In this document: in pieces, positions 31,270-43,455 of the stretch
Position numbering within the stretch: position 1 is the first letter of the stretch
How the letters are laid out: every line of letters begins with the position of its first letter
Assembly: GCA_028386065.3 (NCBI GenBank)
Contig: JAKUCV010001129.1
Coordinates: 226,518 to 290,517, forward strand
Reading direction: 5' to 3'
Source of the DNA: Turnera subulata
Lineage: Eukaryota > Streptophyta > Magnoliopsida > Malpighiales > Passifloraceae
Length of the DNA: 64,000 bases
Program-made: the position numbers and the translations under genes
The notes under the pieces: model-generated
Told to the model about the DNA's origin: nothing
Seen by the model: only the letters and a program-made list of their open reading frames with translations
The model's database searches: none

Positions 31270-32688
31270 ATGGCATCATCAAGCGACAATATCAAAGTGG
31301 TAGAAGTTTCCCGAGTCACTCCGTCTTCCGACTCAAACGAGTCATCCACCGAGTTCTCTCTACCCCTAACATTCTTTGACATATATTGGCTCAAATTTCC
31401 TCCAGTGAAGCGCATATACTTCTACAAACTCAGCACCGAGTCATCCTCAACCCCTGCTTACTTCAACACCGTAATCCTCCCCAAACTCAAGCACTCCCTC
31501 TCCCTCACCCTCCCCCATTTCCTCCCCCTCGCCGGCAACCTCGTCTGGCCTCCACATGCAGCCAAGCCCTTCGTCATCTACAAGCCAAAAGACGGTGTTT
31601 GGCTCACCGTCGCGGAATCGTCAACTGGAGACGAATTTGATCGTCTCTCCACCCATGAACCCCGTTATGCTGTTGAGTCGCATCCTTATCTTCCCGAGTT
31701 GTTGACTTCTAATGAGGTAGCAGCTGTGCTTTCCTTGCAAATCACTTTTTTCCCAAGTAAAGGATTTAGCGTAGGCTATGCTATTAACCATGCAGTTGTC
31801 GATGGTCAAAGCATAGTCATGTTCATGAAAGCCTGGGCTCACATGTGCAACTGTGATCAAGAAAACCCAAGTTTGATGCCTGAGTTAACCCCGTTTTTGG
31901 ATCGTTCAGTTGTTCAGGATCCAGAAGGGACTGACATGGAATACTTGAAAGTCTGGTCAACTATAAAGTGGCCAGGTTTGGATCCCAATCCAAGAAGTTT
32001 GCAGCTATTGCCAGCTTCTAAGGTCTCCCCAAACATAGTAAGGGCAACCTTTAAGTTGACTCGCCAAGAGAAAAAGAAGCTGCGGGAGAAGGTATTATCT
32101 CAATTGAATGAATCCTCCACTGAAGAAGATATGAAACAGGTAAGGTTATCTACTTTTGTGCTTGCATTTGCATATACATTGGTATGCATAGTCAAAGCCA
32201 AAGGCAAAGAAATTGAGAGAAGGATTAAACTTGGATTTGCTGTAGACTGTAGAGCCCGTTTAGACCCACCAATCCCTTCCAATTATTTTGGTAGCTGTAT
32301 TATTGGTGCCAGTTCTTCATGCGTAGAAGCAGAATCTCTTCTGCAAGAAAATGGGATTATCTCTGCCGTAGAGAGGCTACGTGAGATGATCAAAGGGTTA
32401 GAGAAAGGAGTTCTTGAGGGAGCAAAGGAGAAGTTCAAAGAGGATATGACTCCGGAGCCAGGTACTGGAGCTATTTGGACAGCCGGGTCAACTCGTTTTG
32501 ATGTTTACGGGGTTGATTTTGGTTGGGGGAGGCCAGTTTTTACAGAGGTTACCACCATAGACAGGACTGGGGCAGTTTCATTCACTGCCAGCAGAGATGG
32601 AGACGGTGGCGTTGAAGTTGGTGTAGTTTTAAACAATAATGATCAAATGGAAGTATTTCAAGATCTGTTTCACGGTGGTCTTAAATAA
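31270..32688 (+). CDS. BAHD acyltransferase, malonyltransferase-like
   Basis: It encodes 472 aa in one exon. The ATG at 31270 (CCCCATGGC) is chosen because MASSSDNIKVVEVSRVTP is the usual N-terminus. The frame is open further upstream only from non-ATG codons. BAHD enzymes transfer acyl groups from acyl-CoA to alcohols or amines in the cytosol. The catalytic HXXXD is H174-AVV-D178 and the structural DFGWG is at 416-420. NYFGSC matches the YFGNC motif of the anthocyanin/flavonoid and phenolic-glucoside malonyltransferase clade. A malonyl or similar aliphatic donor and a glucoside acceptor are therefore likely, but the acceptor cannot be read from sequence. A second intact relative is at 62208 and a pseudogene at 34.5 kb. 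Confidence 0.93.
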   Translation: MASSSDNIKVVEVSRVTPSSDSNESSTEFSLPLTFFDIYWLKFPPVKRIYFYKLSTESSSTPAYFNTVILPKLKHSLSLTLPHFLPLAGNLVWPPHAAKPFVIYKPKDGVWLTVAESSTGDEFDRLSTHEPRYAVESHPYLPELLTSNEVAAVLSLQITFFPSKGFSVGYAINHAVVDGQSIVMFMKAWAHMCNCDQENPSLMPELTPFLDRSVVQDPEGTDMEYLKVWSTIKWPGLDPNPRSLQLLPASKVSPNIVRATFKLTRQEKKKLREKVLSQLNESSTEEDMKQVRLSTFVLAFAYTLVCIVKAKGKEIERRIKLGFAVDCRARLDPPIPSNYFGSCIIGASSSCVEAESLLQENGIISAVERLREMIKGLEKGVLEGAKEKFKEDMTPEPGTGAIWTAGSTRFDVYGVDFGWGRPVFTEVTTIDRTGAVSFTASRDGDGGVEVGVVLNNNDQMEVFQDLFHGGLK

Positions 32689-33514
32689 CCCGTTTTTCTC
32701 AATGTTATTATGATAATTGAAGTTGAATAATGTTTGCTCTTTTTACACTGATCAAGTCCTTGTCCAACTTCTTCTTATTCATTCATAAATATCTTCCCCT
32801 ATCTAGTTTCACTACAAGAAAGAGGGGGCATTTAGCAGGTTTCTTTATTTCTTCAGCTTATTCTTTGGTTTGCACTACATGTTGTGTACTAGTAGTAGTT
32901 TTTATGCAGAAGAAACATCGGATAGGCAGAAAATATACTATCGCATTCTTGACACATTGGTAAATCAAATTAATACATGTTTTTGGCTTGAACTTCAAAC
33001 AAGAAAATATATGTTATAGGCTTGAGAGATTTACAATAATTTACCTCAGATAGTTGCCATGCAAAAAATTCTCAAATAGTTGTGACAAAACTGGGTACAT
33101 GAGGGTAGTAAGAAGAAAATAAAGAAAATGCAGTACAGACGAGTCAACTGAGAGCTATTCATTCGTTAAATGGATGTTGAAAAACAACACGTAGCGCAAA
33201 TTAAGGTCCACACAGTTTCCGCCGCGTATCCTTTTTCCGGTTGGGCATGAAAAAGAAAGAAGACAAAGACTTAAAGGACCCTGGGGGGAGGAGCCTGACA
33301 AAATTTGCAGACTTGAATTGGTTTCCTTTTTCCGGTAATTTTCAATAGTTACCGTTAGATTTAAACAGGGATAACATGATTAATATATCTTGTAAATTTG
33401 GACGTCGGATCCATAACTATTTTGCACATTTGGTCGCGCCTCATGTGTCTATGAGGAAATTGAAAAAGATATATAAGAAACAAAAATGACAGTCAAAAGG
33501 ATTAAACTAATTAG
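32689..33514. other. 3' UTR and intergenic DNA after the first BAHD gene
   Basis: The first ~110 bp are the probable 3' UTR, as they are duplicated next to the BAHD pseudogene at 34.8 kb. The rest shows no gene. It is ordinary, moderately AT-rich DNA. Confidence 0.5.
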
Positions 33515-33900
33515 TAGTTGTCTATATCATCAGCAAGATGGCAATGTAAATGTCATGGTCAATGGCCGGCCTTGATCTTGAACAAGTGTAAATCCAAGCA
33601 TCAGGGGTGGTGATGCAGTGGTATATCTATCTACAGCTAGCTTCGCCTTTCGTCCATATATTTAATTTCTTGCTAATTAATCCCATTTAGGCACCAGAGG
33701 TTAATTTCGAGCAGAAGATGTCAAAATGGAACCGAATGAAGAATTGCTTGGGGGTGTAAAAAGTTGTGGAGAAAGGGATTGGAAAGTTGGAATTGAGTGT
33801 GAAACCTTAGAGGAAAACTATCATGAACTGGAAGCGAAAATAATCCTGAAGCTGATAGCAAAAATGGTTACAAGTATTAGATTAATATCAAGTTCTCCCT
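33515..33900 (-). pseudogene. Internally deleted BBE-like pseudogene
   Basis: The part at about 33690-33890 matches the reverse complement of the N-terminal coding region of the intact BBE-like gene (47455-47640), with indels. The part at about 33515-33680 matches sequence just downstream of that gene's stop codon (45790-46000). The ~1.4 kb in between, with the whole catalytic part, is missing. It is therefore a minus-strand copy reduced to its two ends. The reading frame is broken and no product is expected. Confidence 0.7.
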
Positions 33901-34469
33901 GTTGACATTATTAACAAGTAACGGTACACACATCAGCTGAAGGTATCAATTAGCGCGACATCAGGGAGAACTGCAGTGATTCCAATTAGCACGTGATACT
34001 GATGGCACACCCATCACTCTCGGTAAACGGTCACAATATATAATCTGTCTACCGATATCCTCGCAATATTTCACTTGCATTCCTCTCGGGTTAAACATGT
34101 AGGCACGTTGACGAACGCCTTGTTCAACAATTTTGATGATATGTTATCAACAATTTAGAACGTTATATATGTATTATATAATATAGCCCTAGATAATTAA
34201 TTATAGTTCAAAGATGGCGGATGCATGAGAGGGAAGGAATCTGGCACAGCCATTTCTGACATTTACCCATAATTAACTGCCTCCAACAATTGCCCGAGTA
34301 AACACCATGTGAAGTAGAAAGATAGCGCCACATCTTTTTGAACAATAGGCAGTGGTTTTTGACAAAAAAATTGATTCAGCAAAAAAAAAAAAAAACAGAT
34401 ATTTGACTAATTGTCAGCATCCCCACTCAAAAAAAAATTCCTTCAATTGAATCTATTATTTAGCTTGTG
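33901..34469. other. Intergenic DNA sharing blocks with BBE/BAHD flanks
   Basis: The segment around 33960-34060 (ATTCCAATTAGCACGTG, then CGGTAAACGGTCACA) resembles blocks at 45490-45570 and 61390-61480. It is a dispersed flank of the duplicated gene cluster. No gene is seen. Confidence 0.5.
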
Positions 34470-34479
34470 AAATGACTTC

Positions 34480-34855
34480 TAGTAAAAAGGAGTTCCTGAG
34501 GGAGCAAAGGAGAAGTTCAAAGAGGAAATGCCCCGGGAGCCAGGTACTGGAGCTATTTGGACAGCCGGGTCAACTCGATTTGATGTTTACGGGGTTGGTT
34601 TTGGGTGGGGGAGGCCAGTTTTTTAATTATACAGAGGTTACCACCATAGACAGGACTGGGGCAGTTTCATTCAATGCCAGTAGAGATGGAGAGGGTGGCG
34701 TTGAAGTTGGTGTAGTTTTAAACAATCGTGATCAAATGGATGTGTTTCGTGATCTGTTAAATAACCGGTTTTTCTTAATGGTATTACTATTATGTAACTA
34801 TAAGTTGAATGATGATTTCTCTTTTTACACTGGTCAAGTCCCAAGTTCTTCTTAG
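34480..34855 (+). pseudogene. BAHD acyltransferase C-terminal pseudogene fragment
   Basis: Only the last ~100 codons and the 3' UTR remain. The sequence is very close to 32411-32790 of the intact gene, including AIWTAGSTRFDVYG. The DFGWG motif has become GFGWG. An 8-bp insertion right after it (GGCCAGTTTTTTAATTATACAG, against GGCCAGTTTTTACAG in the intact gene) shifts the frame. Upstream of 34480 there is no BAHD sequence. The close similarity suggests a recent partial duplication. Confidence 0.85.
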
Positions 34856-36370
34856 AATAATTCAGTGTAATTAATACTGTTTTGTTGTGGAGGGTGGGGG
34901 TTTGAGGACATTCGATGGGGAGGGCTGTATGTAATTATATGTAGGCATGTGAGGGAGTGATTTGTGGTTTGGGATGGGGTTAATGCGAGTGTTACGTGGT
35001 GAATTAGGACTCTCGGGGTGATGGGATTTTGCTATTTGGATTTTGAGGGGAATATCGTGTCCCAGTAACCGCTTCAAAGTTATGAATTTTCAAGCCCAGT
35101 CCCCTTAATTAATGGCTTCTCGTTAATCCCTACTTTAGGTGACCATATAAAACCGAAGAACAACGGAAGTGTAGAAATTAACACTGCATGTTTAGGAAAT
35201 CCTGACTAGCCGGGTCTTTTTTTTCTTTTAGCCTCCCAAACAGTCCTGCAGAACTCAATTTGAGCTTCATATTGCCACGCAGAGTATCACAGTATCATGG
35301 GACCAAAATAGTTGTAGTAGACTTGTAGCTGTTTAACTATTATTTTCCATTAAGAAAATATTTAAGGTGCAGACAATGTTAAGACGGGCCTCAAATCATG
35401 CTATTATATAGCCCATAAAGAGCCCGAATCAGAATAAGAGCCCAGCCCAACCCAAATGCACCTAAACCTCAACCGCCTCGATCACCCTATATATATAATT
35501 AACGCAACCCAAGATCTCGGTCGTAATTTGAAGACGGCGAGGGCATATAATTTTTAACTATTTATTTTCTTACCAATAGTAACACGGTTACGACACAAGG
35601 AATATGTTCTAGGTTAAGTACTTCTGCTTCTCCTTCGAGAAAAAGGTCAAGTACTTTTGCTTCTCCTTCAAAAAAAAAAAAAAGTTTTAAGTACTTGTGC
35701 TTGTACTTTATTTGCTTGATCGCACACTTGGGAAAATTGTGACCTTATTTGCCAGATATATATTCTTTGAAGACGGAAATATGTGTTGGATCCTGGCACT
35801 ATCTTGCGGAATAATGATCATCAAGAAAAATAAATGGCACACAGAGTTTAACGTGGTTCACCCAAAACTTTTGGGCTACGTCCACAATCACGATCCCACA
35901 GAACTTCCACTATAAAATAGTAGGCTTACAAGAGAGACTTTCCTAATAATAGGGGCATAATAAAACCTAGAGTCTACCCAAAATAGTGTCCCATAAGGTG
36001 TTTCCCAAAAATACCCCAAAAATATTTTTTCACTATTTTGACACTCCTTAATTCTGAAGAAGAATAATTTTTCTTCCTCACCATTACTCTCTCTCCCTCT
36101 TTATTCTCTCTTCACTTCTTTCTTTCACAATATTCTGTGAAGAATGGGATGCCTTGAAACTGAATGCTCCAGCCTATTTATAGGCTCTTTTGCCGCGTCC
36201 AAACCGTGTGAGCCACAACTTTTGAAAATTTGTTTTCAAAAGTTGCGGCTTAACGGTTCAAATTGTCATTCCCTCTTTTTTTTTTTTCTTTTTGACAAAG
36301 GTTGGCGTAGGCCCCACAAACATGTGGTGGAAAAACCCACCGCCTAACAATATGATGAGCGGAGCACAAA
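34856..36370. other. Intergenic DNA, probably repeat-derived
   Basis: No coding region is supported. The segment at about 35830-36120 (AACGTGGTTCACCC...) recalls a sequence often found in plant repeats, but I cannot define its ends. Confidence 0.4.
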
Positions 36371-37714
36371 GTGTCTGCCCTGCCGGGGACAGTTGTTTCT
36401 TCTTCTTCTTCTTCTACTTCTGAGTTCGATGCAAAGCTTACAACAACAACTACAAAGGAGAATGAAAAAGAAGCAGTGTTCCTTCCTATGGATGTAATTT
36501 CCAGTATCCTCAGCCGTGTTCCTGCCTCCTCCTTGTACGAGAATTGCAGGCTTGCTTCCAAAGCGTGGGAGGAGATGCTACGCTGCCCTAAGTTTGTGAA
36601 TTCTCAAATCTCTTGTACGCATCTACCCTCCTTCCTCATCCAATCATATCATGCCGAACATCTTCGGATAGAAGATGACTGGAACAATATTCAGGTTACC
36701 ATCTGAATCTTCCGTACAGAACCGCATCTATCGTTTCTAGCTCTGATGGCGTGGTCTTGATCCTGAACCGTATTGATTCTGAGCCCGCCGACTTCGAATA
36801 TTACATGGGAGTCCCTATTGATCCTAAGCCCATCTTCCAACATTACATCGCAAATCCTGTTACAAGGCAAGTCTTGAAACTCCCTGATCCCGACGACTCC
36901 TGTCTGCCTCGAGAATTCAGTGGCATTGCAAGGATACCTAACACTGGGGAACTTAAAGTGGTAGTTGTCAACAAGAGTCGCCGTTGATTTTCCGTTTTGA
37001 CTGTGGGTGACGGCATGCGGTGGAGAAAACTAACAAGTCCTGATCGAGTTGAGAATATGGGGCCTGGAGGACGTTCCGCTAGCGTTGGTGGAGTTGTTTA
37101 CTCCACTACCTCCTATAGCTACAATGGTGACGACTCCATCTTCGCTGTGGATCTCCGTGATGAGTCGGTTCATCGGATAATGCTCCCAGTCCCTGAGAAA
37201 TCTGAGCAGGGTAAGCGAAAGAGAATTGTGTGCAGTAAGGACAGTTTGTATCTTATAGATGTGCCTGCATTCCACAACAAAGGGTTGTTGAGACTATGGA
37301 TTCTCATGGATTTGCATGAATGGGTTAGAATTCAGGATGTGAATGTACCTGGCTTCGATTTTCCAAATTCCTTAACAGAGCCATTGTTTTGGTTAGAATC
37401 GGAGCAACTTTTTATTGTCAGGACTTTGGAATGTTATTTAAAAGGGGATAAAGTTTGCACGGAAGGAATTAGTTTGGGTCGTGGAACTGCATTGGTGGCT
37501 TGCTTTCTCAAGTCAGGAAATTACAAGAGTCTTCGAATTAAGCGCATCACCACACTGGACGAATCACAAGTTCACCGGCAAGCACAAGTTATCTGGCACA
37601 CTGATAGCCTTGTTCGATTTTAGCAATGCCGATGATGATGAGATAATTAGTTTAGTCATTCTTGATTACAATGAGCACACATATGCAATCTCTCTCACAC
37701 ACACACACATATGA
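36371..37714 (+). pseudogene. F-box protein pseudogene
   Basis: F-box proteins are the substrate-recognition parts of SCF ubiquitin ligases. The F-box is visible at about 36485-36600 (LPMDVISSILSRVPASSLYENCRLASKAW). An associated region with YIANPVTRQVLKLP (36841-36882) and WRKLTSPDR follows. Lesions: no in-frame ATG before the F-box (the frame opens after a TGA), a one-base frameshift between about 36695 and 36740, TGA at 36985-36987 in an otherwise continuous frame, and a probable frameshift near 37590 where the C-terminus moves to another frame (ALFDFSNADDDEI). Sequencing errors could mimic one of these lesions but hardly all. Confidence 0.75.
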
Positions 37715-38383
37715 ACGAATATTCTACGGGCTTTTGATGGTAGTGATTTGGTGGCCTGTGGAGTTACTCACCTGGCTAGTTGACGTGCGTTGTCTTGGCT
37801 TTTATTCTTGTCTTGTTTTGCAATCCCTTTTAAGCTTTTATTTGAGTTTCAAATAGAAATAATAACAAACTCTTACTGCCACACCATTATCAATTTCATT
37901 AGTAACCAAATCATTATGTATCTTCTTTTCTTTGTATTTTTGTGGTTTATCTTAGGTGCTCCTTTTCTAATTTCCGTATCTTTTTTCTTCCCCTCAATTA
38001 TTTCAAACTCTAACACAAACCAACAGTCTCTTGTCTATCCACCAACCGAGGGAACCATATTCACAGATTCAATATTGGCAAAAACTTCAATTTCACCTTT
38101 ATCTTATACAGATCAATTTGCTGCTTAAGTTTTATTTTGGATCAATTGAATATTTGTGTTTGTAAGATTGAGTTAGTTTACCTTCCGAGTTTCCATATGG
38201 AGCTATTGAAAGTGTCCGTATCTGCAAAATTGGGTCAATTAAACTATGATATGAATATCTCACATGTCTACATAAATAATTTAAATTCTTTCTTATCTTA
38301 TTTTGCAAGGATGCAAACTTCTAAGTACTACAACATACACAAGTTAGACTATAAATCTATAATTCCATCCAAAAGGCTTATGG
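37715..38383. other. Intergenic DNA after the F-box relic
   Basis: AT-rich, with short open frames lacking any known motif. The last five bases (TATGG, 38379-38383) are the target site of E4. Confidence 0.5.
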
Positions 38384-38592
38384 TGTTATAAAATGTGAAT
38401 GTCACCAACCCTTTTGATGTCTTTTTGCTCCAAACCGTGGCCATATAAGGGCCATTCACTCTGTATTTTTTGGATGAAAAATAGAATGTAAAACCAGAGA
38501 GTTTTATGCTCTAGTTCATGTTTCTCATTCACCTCTCCTTCTTCTTCATTTTCACTGATTCATTGATGTGTTAATTACCATTATTTACAACA
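38384..38592 (+). repeat. E4 5' LTR
   Basis: 209 bp, TGTTATAAAATG...TTTACAACA. It contains CCATATAAGG, the best TATA candidate. In the 3' copy this reads CCATAGAAGG, the single visible difference. Confidence 0.92.
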
Positions 38593-38606
38593 CGTTATCA
38601 GCACGA
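38593..38606 (+). other. E4 primer-binding region
   Basis: CGTTATCAGCACGA follows the LTR directly. E5 has the same motif at 48470. I know it from plant copia elements with short LTRs. I do not assign the tRNA. Confidence 0.6.
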
Positions 38607-39224
38607 TCGTCTTCTACCCGAGAAAGACGATTTCCAGTGCAAAAATAGGCTGAAAAAAAAACAAAGAAAACCGAAGAGATGAACAGTATGCCACCCATGC
38701 CACGGGTACTGTTTACGTAGAGTTGTTCCACTGCTCATCTCACCGCCACAACCATCCTCGTCCCCTCCCTGTCGCCGACTGAACGGCGCCTCCTCCGCCC
38801 ATTGCTGCCGCCGGACGCGCCCCTAGGAGGAGAAAACCCGACAAGAAACCCGCCGGATCCTCCCCTCCTCGACGGGTCCCCTGCACGCGACGGCCACCGT
38901 ACTCCACCAGCCGCCAGCAACGCTGGCCGCACAAGTCGCCGCCTCCATCTCCCTCAGGATGCGGTCGTCGTTCACGCCGCCCGCCTGCTGCTCCGGTAGC
39001 GAGCCGCCCGAATCCTCCTCGAGCTTGACCCGGTTACACAAGACGGGTCTGCCTCCCACGACCCGCCACGGCTTACCGCCCACTTCGACACCACGCCGAC
39101 CTCGTCTCCTTGCTGCAGCCGCCTGTCGTTGCCGCCCCGTCCTGCGCCGCCACGACTTTCCCCCCGATGTGTGCAGACCCGACTGGTGAGGAAGACGACC
39201 CAATTCATCAGTCGGGTCGCGGGT

Positions 39225-39480
39225 TGCTGCACCTGGGCCTCTATGGCCTGGGCTTTTTTTTGTACTATTTATGCAGTCCATTTTAAAAAAAGGAAGGTGT
39301 TACCTGGGCTGGGCTGGGCTGGGCTGGGCTGCTGACAGGCCTGGGCTCTAGCCTGAGTTTTAACTGGGCCAGAACTGTTTGGCCCATTCTGATTTTTTTT
39401 AAAAAATGGGCCGTTACTGTTCAAGCCCAGGATTAAAAAAGGAAGAGGGGGATTGGGCCGGTACTGTTCGTGGCCCGGTC
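39225..39480 (+). repeat. TGGGC-rich patch in E4
   Basis: It includes four or more tandem TGGGC units at about 39308-39332 and many dispersed TGGGCC/TGGGCT and complementary GGCCCA motifs. Similar patches are present in the E1, E2 and E6 LTRs. Confidence 0.7.
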
Positions 39481-41182
39481 CGAAAAAAAATATGGAGAGA
39501 AATGTTTAAAAAGAAAAGGGTAAAATTTAAATTAATATTGGCCGGAATCCGGCAAACCCAGAAGTGTTTGGCCGGAATTTGATGCCTCAGAAAATTATCC
39601 GGCACGATGAATAGTAATTTTCGGCGACCGTGAATAGTGTTTTTTGGCCGGAATCCGTCGAACCCAGAAGTGTTCCGACGCCTCGATTTTTCTCAGCAAA
39701 GCCCGGAAGGCCGTTATATAAGCTCGGAAGGCCGTTATATTTATTATATTTATTTATTGGTCGGCTAAGCCGCCTTTATCGTATAAGCGTTTTACATATG
39801 TTATTGCTGAAAGATTTATCGAGTAGGCATATTTTCTGTTTTTATTTAAATTCCGATTGGGCTATTAAAAAGGCCCATTATTCATTTAATGCCCGGCTAC
39901 GCCGCCTATTTATTTACGTTTTAATTGGGCTCGTGTAAGGCCCATCGCATTTAATTTTCAACAATTTAATTTTCATTGGGCTATAACAGGGCCCATCGTA
40001 TTTAATTTTCTTTCTTTAATTTTACTCATGGGCTCGTACTAGGCCCATTATTTTAATTTCTTGTCATTTCTTTTACTTGGGGTAATTAATAAAAGGCCTC
40101 TTGTTTATTTATTTTAATTAAGCATTTATATATTCAATAATGTTATTTGAATTTGAGGCCCTTAAATTTTCCGGAAGAAATTTGTTGTGAGTATTAAATG
40201 CTGAAGTGCATTTACATTAGAATAGTCTGGAAGACTAAATGAAAGAGTCATGAAGACTCAATAAAAGAAAAATGCAGCAAAGACCAGAAGTCTTACTGCC
40301 AAAGGGTCCTGCAAATATTTATGTGACCAACAGAAATGGGACATTGAATGACCACAAGAAGATGGTTATTCTCACGAAATTTGATTACAAGTGTACGCAT
40401 CTGAAGAAATGCGCGTCCCTGCAGGACAAAATGTAATGTTGATGAAACCATATTTGGTCAAGATGTTGACCATGATATTGTATGCCCACCAGTAGGTGGA
40501 TGTTGTATGACCACTAGAAGATGGCTATTTGTATGACCATCAAGAAGATGGATACTGATTTTATTCTTACTTACCCTGAAGGTGCAAGACAATATATATT
40601 AATTGTTTTAATTTTTATGTTTAATTTTATTTTATATTCAGCTTTATTATATTCTGTTATATTTATTGCTGCTTAATTCTTTTTATGTGCATATAATATT
40701 GTCGTTTTCCTCGTATAACGGCCCCCGCATTTGTCCTGAAGACAATACAGTGATATATTCCGTAAACGAAATTATCTATATGAAATTTATTAACCCGCTC
40801 CAGAAGAGCATGGGTCTTGATGTGCTCCTAAAGAGCAATATTTCAACTAATCAACAATGCAACAGTTACTGTCGCATACATAAATTGTGATTAACACAAG
40901 TGTAACTATGATCTAGAAGATCATAAGTTTTTCGCTCCTGGAGAGCATAAACTCCTAAATAGAGTGGAGTACGAAATATTCTTGTTTACAAGAAATTATT
41001 ATGGATCCCTATGAATTAATTCCCTGAAGTAAATAAGATCGTATAATTATTTGTGCCAGTGGGAGTAAATGAGACAATAAATAGAAAAGGCACAAAGCAA
41101 ACATGTATATTATTATTGCATAAATGGATCCATAACTGGACAAAGAAGAATGGTTCTCATACATATGTTTAAACAATTATTT

Positions 41183-41264
41183 AACGGTTGGGTACAACAT
41201 TGGCCCTAAAGCTCTGGGCCTCGTTATTAATGTTGACCTGAACACTGTCGTTCCTGGAGAAGAG
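41183..41264 (-). pseudogene. Remnant of the antisense endonuclease-like ORF in E4
   Basis: Translated on the minus strand, this reads LFSRNDSVQVNINNEAQ then SFRANVV. It matches the C-terminal end of the antisense ORFs in E1, E2 and E5. About 27 codons survive and their frame is intact. The rest of the ORF has been deleted and hairpin-rich DNA follows. Confidence 0.75.
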
Positions 41265-43189
41265 GATTAATATGCTCTAGAAGAGCATAAGTTTATTACG
41301 CTCTAGAAGAGCGTATATTAAGCTCCGAAAAAGCACAAGTTTTATTGTAGTATAACGTGCTCTAGAAGAGTAAAATGTTTACGCTTTGGAAGAGCTGAGA
41401 TGCTGAATATCTCTATATTAAAAGGCTATTGTTGTAGCTAACAAACAAGTTGTGAAAAGTTTACCAGCATTATTCTTTAGATTGTGCTATATAAAATTCG
41501 GGTTATTGAAACTTATCATATCCAGCCAGAAGTTGGAATGCACTAGCCTGAAGCTAGTATTTTTAAGTTATTAAATACATGGTTCGCATAGCCCGAAACT
41601 GAGACTAACTAGAAGTTAGCTGATAGAAATGTAATTTACAGCTGGTAAATAATTTCCTTATATTATCATATTCAGCCTGAAGCTGGCACACATATCCAGC
41701 CTGAAGCTGGCACATATAGCAGCCTGAAGCTGGCACCAACTTGAAGTTGGTTTGATGATTTATTGTTTGGCAAGACAGGTTGGGCTATCCCGGATCAATT
41801 ATGATGCACAAAATTTGTTTTGGTCATTGATTGAAAAACCAGAAGTTTTACAATCAATAAATTTCCATATGTTTGTTTGCTGCAAAATCGTATTACACGG
41901 CCTCCCTAAGATGAGAATGGCCTAGCATCATCAGCAAGTTTAAGAATGATTCAGGGACATAAACGCGGACTGATCAATCCGCGGTGTTAACCATCTAGGT
42001 AATTTTTACGATGCATCGACTAGATGGTTTATTGTGTGACGCAAGTTGGCATAAGTGCGCACTTATTCAATGATTAAGCCACTTGCGGACACATGTCCCT
42101 ACTTATATTACTAGACTATATGTCTAGATAATGTTGGGGTATTTCATCAATGGAGACTGTATATCATTGGAAATAAACCCAAATAGATCTGGGGGAACAT
42201 TGACAATTGATTGCACGACTGTTGATGAAATATTATTGCTTGAGAAATTGATATTTTATATGCAGCAACACTTGAGTGCATCAAGCCAACATGATGTTAT
42301 AAGAACTCCCCCATTTAATTGATTAATGGTCACATACTTAGTATCTCCCATCTTCGGACCATTGGTTATTCAGTATATAATGCTCCACCACAGGGTTGTG
42401 AAATTGGTCCCTTAAAGAAGATTGGGAATCTACGTTGGGTATGTATCTCCATAAATTATAAAGATAATTGAAACATATGACAGGGGATTGGAGATACATT
42501 TATAGCAATATTTGCTTATTAATTGATGTTTTATCTAACATCAGGGGGAGAAAATAAGCAGCTGGATCAAGAAATTATTGAAATGACTTATCAATATATG
42601 ATTTTTGATCCTCAAATATTAATATGAACCTGAAGTTCAAAAAGGTGATTCATTTGCAAAAGATTAGTAAGTCATTTGCCAAACATATTTATTTGAAATA
42701 TGTGACCATATACTAGCTGCAAATGCTCCTGTTTAGATTGATGTTCCTGAAGAACAATATAAGTATGCAAATGAATCTATATAATGTGCTCGGTTCCATA
42801 AAAAAAAATTTCTCGATAGAGAAAAAGGAGCAAAGTGATAAGATAGCCCCAGGAAGGAATTAAAAATCCTCCAGAAGAGGTTGGTTTTTCTGACACAATT
42901 GATAAAGTTCTAGAAGTAACTCAGGTACCTAAAATAAGTTGAATATGATGAGATCTCAATTACAGTGTCAGAAATAAGATGGAACCGACGTGAAATAACC
43001 GTCGACGGAATATTTATGTTTAATATAGCGCTAAATGAAATGAGGATCATGAACCTACATTGACGAATGTAGGCACAGTATAATTGGCTAAAATAGAGAA
43101 ATACTATTAAAGGCTGTGTTGGACTCGCCCGAAGCGAGTAATTTCCGGACCTGTAGTCCGTACACCAGATGGTGTAAAAAAATTCAATT

Positions 43190-43455
43190 GGTCATAAAAG
43201 GGTATTTGTGCGGAAAGAAATAAATAATGAGATGCAAAGTACGGTTTTATGGCACAAAGTTTTTACCCAAATGACCAGGTATTAATTATGAGGAGATATA
43301 CTCCCCTGTGGTGGACGCAATTATTTTAATATGTTTGGCAATATATGAAAAGTATTAGAAATGCATCTTGTGAATGCTATTACAGCCTATTATTATGGAT
43401 CTATAAGTCATGAAGATCCCTGAAGGATCCAAGTTGCCTGAAGCAACTAATTTCC
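43190..43455 (+). pseudogene. Copia reverse-transcriptase remnant in E4
   Basis: Short RT motifs survive in broken frames. PGINYEEIYSPVVDAI at about 43278-43325 corresponds to the DYEETYSPV motif of copia RT. MKIPEGSKLPEAT at about 43411-43449 corresponds to the downstream KIPEG motif. Stops between them show that the enzyme is dead. This identifies E4 as copia-derived. Confidence 0.75.

Noticed and set aside
36371..36706. F-box gene as a functional multi-exon gene
   Set aside because: I looked for introns that would bypass the frameshift at ~36700 and the TGA at 36985. No plausible GT...AG pair keeps the homologous sequence, so a pseudogene is the better reading.
38735..39281. Several overlapping GC-rich ORFs on both strands in the E4 leader
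   Set aside because: Overlaps in many frames and low-complexity Arg/Gly/Pro content indicate composition rather than coding.
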